DNA of 64,000 nucleotides, taken from Epithemia pelagica. Taxonomy: Eukaryota > Bacillariophyta > Bacillariophyceae > Surirellales > Surirellaceae. Both the position numbers and the translations under genes were made by a program. The notes under the pieces are model-generated. The model was not told where the DNA came from. It did not search any database and saw only the letters and a list, made by a program, of their open reading frames with translations. The stretch spans positions 1 through 64,000 of the forward strand of contig OX337235.1 in NCBI GenBank assembly GCA_946965045.2. The letters are read 5' to 3'. This document shows, piece after piece, positions 1-8,010 of the stretch (positions are counted from its first letter, which is position 1; the number at the start of each line of letters is the position of its first letter).

Positions 1-511
1 CCTAACCCTAACCCTAACCCTAACCCTAACCCTAACCCTAACCCTAACCCTAACCCTAACCCTAACCCTAACCCTAACCCTAACCCTAACCCTAACCCTA
101 ACCCTAACCCTAACCCTAACCCTAACCCTAACCCTAACCCTAACCCTAACCCTAACCCTAACCCTAACCCTAACCCTAACCCTAACCCTAACCCTAACCC
201 TAACCCTAACCCTAACCCTAACCCTAACCCTAACCCTAACCCTAACCCTAACCCTAACCCTAACCCTAACCCTAACCCTAACCCTAACCCTAACCCTAAC
301 CCTAACCCTAACCCTAACCCTAACCCTAACCCTAACCCTAACCCTAACCCTAACCCTAACCCTAACCCTAACCCTAACCCTAACCCTAACCCTAACCCTA
401 ACCCTAACCCTAACCCTAACCCTAACCCTAACCCTAACCCTAACCCTAACCCTAACCCTAACCCTAACCCTAACCCTAACCCTAACCCTAACCCTAACCC
501 TAACCCTAACC
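1..511. repeat. Telomere, about 85 CCCTAA repeats
   Basis: Uninterrupted CCCTAA hexamers run from base 1 to the junction with unique sequence at 511-513. The CCCTAA strand reads inward, so the complementary strand ends in TTAGGG 3', the correct orientation for a left chromosome end. No variant repeats were seen. The junction reads CCCTAACCC followed directly by ATGG of the adjacent gene, with at most one base of overlap with the sequence present at the equivalent point of the second copy (4269). Confidence 0.98.
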
Positions 512-2899
512 CATGGTTTTGCCCGATCCACAAGGTTGAAGCATAAGTTTATGTCTTCCCGGTGAATTGGTGCACATATCAATTGCTGTTTCTTGATTGC
601 CTCGGAAAGTTGCCTCTTCATTACCCAACAACAATCGTAATGCTTCTAACCGATGCTGACGGCTTGTTATTGTCAGCTGATGGCATACCGAGTCCATGAT
701 CATACATTTGGTACCGATGTAACGATGAAATCGGGCATAGTAGATCTCATGACTGTTGCTCACGCGTGTCTGGTAGTTGGACATTGCAGTCTGTTGGGAG
801 TGCTTACTCAACTCACTCAATGCTGTTGAAGAGACCAATGCCTGACTGTTGCTGTCTGGAAAGAGCAAGTTCACAAGAGAAGTCCAGAACTGTCGAACAA
901 CCACCAAACCAGGACGACTATCCAAGCTGAAAATCTCTTGGGCAACATCCTCAAAGAAAAACCTCCGGTCATTACCATATTGTGGAAAAAATCTCCTTGC
1001 ATTGGGCCCATTCCAAACTTTCAGCACCACAACTCTGAAGAGAAATAGACACCTTGCTATGATCCGAGGCATCTTGTGTTCAACGGGGGGGGGGGGGGGG
1101 GTGGGTTGATCATAAGCTTGCAGTTTGGGTTGTTTACGACTCGGTGCAGAAACATATAAATCTTGGTAGTTTGTATTTTTCCACCGAAGCTGAGTCACAT
1201 CGAGACAATGGACCTCTGAGAACCGATCTGCACCACAGCCAAAACCATGGATGGCAAATTCCAACAAGGCAGTTAGTCGTTCGAACTGACTTTTCACCAC
1301 TTCCTTGCATTCCAAATCTTGTGTGTTGGTACCATCTGGCAGCGATCCCAAACCCTTGGACCACTCCACAATAGTCAAGTCACCAACTAAGCAGAGGAAT
1401 TTCTCGTATGCCTTTCCGACAAAGCATGCATCAAAAATACCATGGGCCTTTTCCACAACCGAAGGAACGACCTTAGACCAATGTGCTTTTTGGAATGCAT
1501 GTCCGTCAATAATGATATTGAAGAACTCATCGACCACAACCTCCCTTTTAGGAGGCTTCTCTTGATATTGCTTCCTCAAAGAATAAATCTTAGGACAGAG
1601 AAAGTGTATTGTAGGACAATGTCTGTACCGTTCCATGACCTGCTCCACCAACTTGCCCTGCCCATCGTAGTATTTTAAGCCAGCCGCAACCCCACAGCGA
1701 AGCAGATGTAAAAGGTCAGCTAGAAAGAGATGAAAGAAGACATGAGATTTGAACAACCAAGTATATTCATTGACAGGGGGAAAGGGGGACTCACCGAGTT
1801 CTTGAGCGGCAACTCCACATGATTTCAACCTCAAGCCATTCTTCGTCTTAGTGAACAACCTCTGCCGAGAGAACAGTAACACTACCCCTGAGTCGGACCA
1901 ACCAGAAATCTCACTGTCGAGTACCAACTCTGTCAGGAGTGACCCAAGAACACAATTTTGGAATGCAGTGTCCACAGAGAATCCATCACCTTCAACCTGG
2001 CGGCAAAAATAGTCCCATCTCTTCCACTGCCTCTGATGCAGGAAACACAAGAGAGAGAGGAGTAGAGGTTTCACTCGTTTGTCATAATCATGTCGATGGC
2101 TGAAATTCCATGAGTGATCCACATCACCATCATGGAAAGCAAACTTAGCAATCCGACTCCGAATGTCTGCTGGAATCCCCATTACGATCGAAGCCATCCT
2201 GTCCAGAAGGTAACAACCAACCTGATAGAGTCGGTTGATTGCAGTGTTATTTCCTCTCTTATGATACTCGGCTTCAAACATAATGCCTTGTTCAATGTCT
2301 CCAAGGGCATTCTCCAACGTGCCAGGAATCATATTACTCAGTACATCGGGCCACCTTCCTAAAGTGTTGCTTGGATGCAATAATGGTTCAATCAAACTTG
2401 CAAACTCGTTGGGTAACCTGCTGCGGGGCAGCGGCATGGTGAATATTGAATTCTCAACTTGAATTATTGGGGTCCAGTCGGTTTCTTGCTGCATGGTTTC
2501 TCTTTGGGGCCTTGGCATGAAGCATCCACACTTCAGCTTGAGGAAAGTCTTGGCAATGACTTTGGCACTAGCGCAACAACCAGCAACGTGCTTCTCGCAC
2601 AAAAGCTTCACATGAAACATCTTGTCACAGTCACTACAGAAATACTTGATTCTTGTATCATTTGACTCATGAATGAAACAATCAAACGGTTGGTTGTTGG
2701 CATTCTCCACAAGAGTGTGTATTTTGTTACCAAGATGTCTCCCAGGAAAGCGAAAGGACACCCCATGAATTTTGGAGCAGGTCTTGGCGTGGCGGGCAAG
2801 ACACTTCATGTTTGCTCGGAAACCACCACCACAGAGCTTACAGACCAAGCCACAGGGTGTGGCAAAGTCCACAAGCCCCAAGTAATTGTCAAACTCCAT
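506..2899 (-). CDS. Zn-finger/RecQ-like helicase-related protein, copy 1, C-terminus cut by telomere
   Basis: The ATG at 2899 sits in an excellent context (GCCACCATGG), giving about 797 residues. Near the N-terminus are two Cys/His fingers: CKLC followed by HAKTC, and CSDC followed by HVAGC. They resemble the OrsD-type finger found with fungal telomere-linked helicases. A long unassigned middle region follows. The end carries a Q-motif-like FRGNQETAI and the Walker A motif QPCGSGKT. The reading frame then runs into the telomere repeat, which supplies a TAG stop two codons later, so motif Ia onward is lost. The frame crosses a 17-G tract at 1085-1101 (prolines in the protein). The family assignment rests on motif order and is inferred. 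The protein is probably nonfunctional as a helicase. Confidence 0.7.
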   Translation of the reverse strand: MEFDNYLGLVDFATPCGLVCKLCGGGFRANMKCLARHAKTCSKIHGVSFRFPGRHLGNKIHTLVENANNQPFDCFIHESNDTRIKYFCSDCDKMFHVKLLCEKHVAGCCASAKVIAKTFLKLKCGCFMPRPQRETMQQETDWTPIIQVENSIFTMPLPRSRLPNEFASLIEPLLHPSNTLGRWPDVLSNMIPGTLENALGDIEQGIMFEAEYHKRGNNTAINRLYQVGCYLLDRMASIVMGIPADIRSRIAKFAFHDGDVDHSWNFSHRHDYDKRVKPLLLSLLCFLHQRQWKRWDYFCRQVEGDGFSVDTAFQNCVLGSLLTELVLDSEISGWSDSGVVLLFSRQRLFTKTKNGLRLKSCGVAAQELGESPFPPVNEYTWLFKSHVFFHLFLADLLHLLRCGVAAGLKYYDGQGKLVEQVMERYRHCPTIHFLCPKIYSLRKQYQEKPPKREVVVDEFFNIIIDGHAFQKAHWSKVVPSVVEKAHGIFDACFVGKAYEKFLCLVGDLTIVEWSKGLGSLPDGTNTQDLECKEVVKSQFERLTALLEFAIHGFGCGADRFSEVHCLDVTQLRWKNTNYQDLYVSAPSRKQPKLQAYDQPTPPPPPVEHKMPRIIARCLFLFRVVVLKVWNGPNARRFFPQYGNDRRFFFEDVAQEIFSLDSRPGLVVVRQFWTSLVNLLFPDSNSQALVSSTALSELSKHSQQTAMSNYQTRVSNSHEIYYARFHRYIGTKCMIMDSVCHQLTITSRQHRLEALRLLLGNEEATFRGNQETAIDMCTNSPGRHKLMLQPCGSGKTMG
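1085..1101. repeat. Poly-G tract (17 G) inside copy 1
   Basis: This run of 17 G's encodes a proline run on the minus strand. With 17 bases the upstream and downstream parts of the gene are in one frame. The matching tract in copy 2 has 13 bases and breaks the frame. Homopolymer length errors in sequencing cannot be excluded. Confidence 0.9.
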
Positions 2900-3111
2900 G
2901 GTGGCTGTTGTCGTTCCTATGGTCAAAATAGGTTTTGGACGTATGACCCTTTGCAGCCAAAAAAGAGGCCCTAAAGAGGGTCATTCACCTCAAAAACTGA
3001 AAAGGCCCTAACACCAGAGATCATTCACCTCAAAATCTTTGAGCGACAAGAAGGAATATGGTTTACTATGGAGAGTTAATGTAGGTTTGCAAATCGACCT
3101 TCTTGTGGTCG

Positions 3112-3240
3112 AAATCGACCTTTTTGTGGTCGCACTAAAATTTCGCACGCAACAATACAGTGATTCAAAATTGACCTTTTTGTGGTCGCGCATGTGATTC
3201 TACAGAATGAACTTAGTGCGCACGACAAAAAGGTCGATTT
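3112..3240. mobile_element. Short inverted-repeat element (MITE-like), copy 1
   Basis: Arms of about 27-28 bp at 3112-3138 and 3213-3240 are inverted repeats starting AAATCGACCTTTTTGTGG and differ by only two or three positions. The enclosed segment is about 75 bp. A related half-site lies just outside (3093-3111) and another in the interior (about 3170-3187). The same structure occurs in copy 2. No target duplication was identified, so it may instead be a cruciform-forming regulatory repeat upstream of the gene. Confidence 0.55.
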
Positions 3241-3374
3241 CTAGCAAAACCCTTAGGCCCAAAGAAGGGTCATTTCACACAAAAATCTGACCCAGTCGCA
3301 CTTGTAGTGACGGGAAATGAAACTAGTCGAGCTAGGACTAACTAATAAGCATGGGCATAGGTATGACTAGAATA

Positions 3375-3507
3375 GGGCTGTTCTAGTGGGCTGTTCTGCA
3401 GTGGGACAGCAGGCTGTTCTGCAGTGGGACAGGGCACTTCTGCAGTGGGACAGAGGGCGATTCTGCAGTGGGACAAGTGGGATGGGGGCTGTTCTGCAGT
3501 GGGACGC
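3375..3507. repeat. Minisatellite with CTGTTCTGCAGTGGGAC core
   Basis: Five to six imperfect units of about 22-25 bp share the core CTGTTCTGCAGTGGGAC. They are separated by a few variable bases (cag, gg, gagg, aagtgggatggg). The array is not present in the spacer inside copy 2 and was seen only here. Confidence 0.85.
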
Positions 3508-3845
3508 TAGAGTCTACGTAGGCCTACGGACAGGCACTTTCTCCTTAGGGTGTCACAATTGTAGCATCTAAACATGACAAGCCAATGCCCTGATTGGAAC
3601 GGATCTTCTTCACAGGCCGTCTCTGGGATGGAGATGGCGTTCCAGGCCCATTGTTGGTAGCCATTGCTGGTTTCCTCGTGTGCATGGAACAGAGGAAGAG
3701 ACATAACCAGCCGACTCTCAAGCAAAAGCAAGGATGGGCCTCTTTGCAAGAGTCATAATTCATGAAACAACAATGACCTTTTGTTGGGCCAATTGAGGTT
3801 TTCAGGTGGAGATGTTGGTCCTATTGAGGTTTTCAGGTGAAGATG

Positions 3846-3886
3846 TTTGGCGCGAAGGGGCACGCAGGCGAGCTTTTCGCGCCAAA
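3846..3886. promoter_or_regulatory. Palindrome with two E2F-like sites
   Basis: TTTGGCGCGAA at 3846-3856 is repeated as its exact reverse complement at 3876-3886, with a 19-bp loop. Each arm fits the general E2F consensus TTTSGCGC. The element could be a cell-cycle regulatory site or merely a hairpin remnant of a repeat. No promoter or gene next to it is established. Confidence 0.3.
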
Positions 3887-4121
3887 GAATGGGGGAACAA
3901 CTAAGAGTGCGGTAATGGTTGGTAATCAATGAAATTAAGGACTGATATTGAATATGAGTGCTTAGAAATTAGACTTGAGCGGGGCATAGATATTCTGTGC
4001 TCATCTGCACAAGGGGCAGTGCTCTTTTGCAACAAAAGGCATATATATCAGTGCTCATATGCACAGATACTATAGCCCCTTGTGCTCATATGCACACGTT
4101 CAAATCCTACGGTGTCTAGTA

Positions 4122-6652
4122 CTAAAGACACCCAAAAAAGGCAAATATCCTTAGGGCCTTGACTTTGACCATTTGATAGCTAGCCAAGAAGTTGTAGGGA
4201 ACAAGAAACATGTTGGTCGAAGTCTTCAGTCCTCGAATGGATTCCACCACACAACGCACCAAGATGTTCATGGTTTTGCCCGATCCACAAGGTTGAAGCA
4301 TAAGTTTATGTCTTCCCGGTGAATTGGTGCACATATCAATTGCTGTTTCTTGATTGCCTCGGAAAGTTGCCTCTTCATTACCCAACAACAATCGTAATGC
4401 TTCTAACCGATGCTGACGGCTTGTTATTGTCAGCTGATGGCATACCGAGTCCATGATCATACATTTGGTACCGATGTAACGATGAAATCGGGCATAGTAG
4501 ATCTCATGACTGTTGCTCACGCGTGTCTGGTAGTTGGACATTGCAGTCTGTTGGGAGTGCTTACTCAACTCACTCAATGCTGTTGAAGAGACCAATGCCT
4601 GACTGTTGCTGTCTGGAAAGAGCAAGTTCACAAGAGAAGTCCAGAACTGTCGAACAACCACCAAACCAGGACGACTATCCAAGCTGAAAATCTCTTGGGC
4701 AACATCCTCAAAGAAAAACCTCCGGTCATTACCATATTGTGGAAAAAATCTCCTTGCATTGGGCCCATTCCAAACTTTCAGCACCACAACTCTGAAGAGA
4801 AATAGACACCTTGCTATGATCCGAGGCATCTTGTGTTCAACGGGGGGGGGGGGGTGGGTTGATCATAAGCTTGCAGTTTGGGTTGTTTACGACTCGGTGC
4901 AGAAACATATAAATCTTGGTAGTTTGTATTTTTCCACCGAAGCTGAGTCACATCGAGACAATGGACCTCTGAGAACCGATCTGCACCACAGCCAAAACCA
5001 TGGATGGCAAATTCCAACAAGGCAGTTAGTCGTTCGAACTGACTTTTCACCACTTCCTTGCATTCCAAATCTTGTGTGTTGGTACCATCTGGCAGCGATC
5101 CCAAACCCTTGGACCACTCCACAATAGTCAAGTCACCAACTAAGCAGAGGAATTTCTCGTATGCCTTTCCGACAAAGCATGCATCAAAAATACCATGGGC
5201 CTTTTCCACAACCGAAGGAACGACCTTAGACCAATGTGCTTTTTGGAATGCATGTCCGTCAATAATGATATTGAAGAACTCATCGACCACAACCTCCCTT
5301 TTAGGAGGCTTCTCTTGATATTGCTTCCTCAAAGAATAAATCTTAGGACAGAGAAAGTGTATTGTAGGACAATGTCTGTACCGTTCCATGACCTGCTCCA
5401 CCAACTTGCCCTGCCCATCGTAGTATTTTAAGCCAGCCGCAACCCCACAGCGAAGCAGATGTAAAAGGTCAGCTAGAAAGAGATGAAAGAAGACATGAGA
5501 TTTGAACAACCAAGTATATTCATTGACAGGGGGAAAGGGGGACTCACCGAGTTCTTGAGCGGCAACTCCACATGATTTCAACCTCAAGCCATTCTTCGTC
5601 TTAGTGAACAACCTCTGCCGAGAGAACAGTAACACTACCCCTGAGTCGGACCAACCAGAAATCTCACTGTCGAGTACCAACTCTGTCAGGAGTGACCCAA
5701 GAACACAATTTTGGAATGCAGTGTCCACAGAGAATCCATCACCTTCAACCTGGCGGCAAAAATAGTCCCATCTCTTCCACTGCCTCTGATGCAGGAAACA
5801 CAAGAGAGAGAGGAGTAGAGGTTTCACTCGTTTGTCATAATCATGTCGATGGCTGAAATTCCATGAGTGATCCACATCACCATCATGGAAAGCAAACTTA
5901 GCAATCCGACTCCGAATGTCTGCTGGAATCCCCATTACGATCGAAGCCATCCTGTCCAGAAGGTAACAACCAACCTGATAGAGTCGGTTGATTGCAGTGT
6001 TATTTCCTCTCTTATGATACTCGGCTTCAAACATAATGCCTTGTTCAATGTCTCCAAGGGCATTCTCCAACGTGCCAGGAATCATATTACTCAGTACATC
6101 GGGCCACCTTCCTAAAGTGTTGCTTGGATGCAATAATGGTTCAATCAAACTTGCAAACTCGTTGGGTAACCTGCTGCGGGGCAGCGGCATGGTGAATATT
6201 GAATTCTCAACTTGAATTATTGGGGTCCAGTCGGTTTCTTGCTGCATGGTTTCTCTTTGGGGCCTTGGCATGAAGCATCCACACTTCAGCTTGAGGAAAG
6301 TCTTGGCAATGACTTTGGCCCTAGCGCAACAACCAGCAACGTGCTTCTCGCACAAAAGCTTCACATGAAACATCTTGTCACAGTCACTACAGAAATACTT
6401 GATTCTTGTATCATTTGACTCATGAATGAAACAATCAAACGGTTGGTTGTTGGCATTCTCCACAAGAGTGTGTATTTTGTTACCAAGATGTCTCCCAGGA
6501 AAGCGAAAGGACACCCCATGAATTTTGGAGCAGGTCTTGGCGTGGCAGGCAAGACACTTCATGTTTGCTCGGAAACCACCACCACAGAGCTTACAGACCA
6601 AGCCACAGGGTGTGGCAAAGTCCACAAGCCCCAAGTAATCGTCAAACTCCAT
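4122..6652 (-). pseudogene. Zn-finger/RecQ-like helicase-related gene, copy 2, frameshifted at poly-G
   Basis: The ATG at 6652 lies in the same strong context as copy 1. The first frame ends just after the proline run, at about 4814, because the tract has 13 instead of 17 G's. The rest of the protein continues in another frame (4829 down to 4122). This copy keeps what copy 1 lost: the Walker A motif QPCGSGKT followed by a motif-Ia-like MFLVPYNFLASYQ. It then stops before any DEAD-box motif II, so even the longest form is only the start of a helicase motor, unless an intron leads to exons not present here. The few amino-acid changes noticed against copy 1 are N14D, R to C in the first finger (CLACHAKTC) and S to R. 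Confidence 0.7.
4842..4854. repeat. Poly-G tract (13 G) inside copy 2
   Basis: The tract is four bases shorter than in copy 1, which shifts the minus-strand frame and yields a premature stop. Lengths of 11, 14 or 17 would restore the frame. Confidence 0.85.
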
Positions 6653-6864
6653 GGTGGCTGTTGTCGTTCCTATGGTCAAAATAGGTTTGGGACGTATGAC
6701 CCTTTGCAGCCAAAAAAGAGGCCCTAAAGAGGGTCATTCACCTCAAAAACTGAAAAGGCCCTAACACCAGAGATCATTCACCTCAAAATCTTTGAGCGAC
6801 AAGAAGGAATATGGTTTACTATGGAGAGTTAATGTAGGTTTGCAAATCGACCTTCTTGTGGTCG

Positions 6865-6992
6865 AAATCGACCTTTTTTGGTCGCACTAAAATTTCGCAC
6901 GCAACAATACAGTGATTCAAAATTGACCTTTTTGTGGTCGCGCATGTGATTCTACAGAATGAACTTAGTGCGCACGACAAAAAGGTCGATTT
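6865..6992. mobile_element. Short inverted-repeat element (MITE-like), copy 2
   Basis: This is the counterpart of 3112-3240. Its arms are at 6865-6890 and 6965-6992, with one base missing in the left arm. Like copy 1 it lies about 200-340 bp upstream of the start codon of the helicase-related gene. Confidence 0.5.
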
Positions 6993-7028
6993 CTAGCAAA
7001 ACCCTTAGGGTTCTTGATAACCAATCTA

Positions 7029-7724
7029 ACAGAAAGCCCGAAACCGCTTTAATTGTAATAGCGTGATTGGAATGAAGGACAGAGCTGAGTGAAACAAGCA
7101 ACAATCAGACAGATGCCCCAAGCCGCTTTAATTGTAGCGTGGTGATTGGAATGGCAGAGCTGCAAGATAGTGCAAGTGTCAAAGATAGGACAAATGTCGA
7201 CAATATTTCGAATGCTCTGGTGGTCGTTCTTCTTCTTGGGTTCCTCTTCTTCTTGTTTTCCTGTTGTAGCGGTTTTGGAGTGAAGGTTGTGGTTGAAAGG
7301 AAGCAAGCAACAATCAGACAGATGCCCCAAGCCGCTTTAGTTGTAGCGTGATTGGAATGGCAGAGCTGCAAGATAGTACAAGTGTCAATGTCTCGAATGC
7401 TCTGGCCGTGCTTGAGTTCCTCTTCTTCTGGTGCAGCGGTTTTGGAGTGAAGGTGGCTGAAGAGGAAGCAAGGAACAAAAAGGTGGCTGAAAAGGAACCA
7501 AGCAACAATCAGACAGATGCCCCAAGCCGCTTTAATTGTAGCGTGATTGGAATGGCAGAGCTGTTAGGTTGGTGAAAGAAGTTGGATAGGTGAAAGGATT
7601 GAAAAGGGAATCTCGGCAGAGAGAAAGCAAGCAACAAAAAGGTGGCTGAAAAGGAACCAACCAACAATCAGACAGATGCCCCAAGCCGCTTTAATTGTAG
7701 CGTGATTGAATGGCAGAGCTGTTA
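7029..7724. repeat. Five degenerate copies of a 60-70 bp subtelomeric repeat
   Basis: Units centred on CCCCAAGCCGCTTTAATTG, followed by TAGCGTGATTGGAATGGCAG, recur at about 7029-7088, 7098-7162, 7304-7370, 7501-7563 and 7662-7721. The spacing is 70-205 bp. The intervening segments share pieces such as CGGTTTTGGAGTGAAGGT and AAGGTGGCTGAAAAGGAACC. Minus-strand open frames across the array repeat a short hydrophobic peptide (AAWGICLIVACFL), which is probably a by-product of the repeat. Confidence 0.8.
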
Positions 7725-8010
7725 GGTTGATGAAAGAAGCTGGATAGATAATGGGATTGAACAGGGGAATCTCGATAGCGTTGGGTGATCGATTGCTGTT
7801 GTTGCTGCTGCTGCTGTTGTTGTTTGTTGTGGTGTGTTGGGTGGAGGTGGAGGGAGATGAATGAGCATCGATTCTGGTGGTTGTTGATTGTTGAATGACT
7901 AGTATGCTAGGTTGTTCGGTTTTATTCGATGGATCAGAGTGTCGAGTTGGTAATCCCCGCGGTTTGGGTGATTGGGAAGGAGGATCCATCTGAGACATTC
8001 TTTGGGACAT
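7564..8010 (-). CDS. Possible small membrane-anchored hypothetical protein
   Basis: This is a 148-residue open frame. It starts with a Ser/Thr/Asn-rich low-complexity segment and ends in two hydrophobic stretches encoded by the last unit of the neighbouring repeat array. No family is recognised. Because the hydrophobic end is repeat-derived and appears in several broken minus-strand frames nearby, this may be chance or a decayed gene. Confidence 0.2.
   Translation of the reverse strand: MSQRMSQMDPPSQSPKPRGLPTRHSDPSNKTEQPSILVIQQSTTTRIDAHSSPSTSTQHTTTNNNSSSSNNSNRSPNAIEIPLFNPIIYPASFINLTALPFNHATIKAAWGICLIVGWFLFSHLFVACFLSAEIPFSILSPIQLLSPT

Larger units (their letters stand above)
512..3257. repeat. 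Subtelomeric direct repeat, copy 1 (truncated by telomere)
   Basis: This stretch matches 4269-7009 almost base for base. The offset is 3757 bp before the poly-G tract and 3752 bp at the inner end. The known length differences are four G's in the poly-G tract and one base near 3125. Only a handful of substitutions were noticed. The inner end of homology is at the sequence CCCTTAGG (3251-3257 and 7003-7009). Near-identity means recent duplication or continuing gene conversion. Confidence 0.95.
3258..4121. other. Spacer between the two subtelomeric copies
   Basis: No convincing gene is present. The spacer holds the minisatellite at 3375-3507, a pair of similar 26-bp segments at about 3796-3848 (ATTGAGGTTTTCAGGTG core), a GC-rich palindrome at 3846-3886, and repeated GCTCATATGCAC-like words at 3997-4098. 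A minus-strand open frame at about 3545-3763 has no recognised family. Confidence 0.6.
4269..7009. repeat. Subtelomeric direct repeat, copy 2
   Basis: This is the partner of 512-3257. It continues on its left into 4122-4268, sequence that copy 1 lost to the telomere. That shows copy 1 is the truncated one. Confidence 0.95.
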
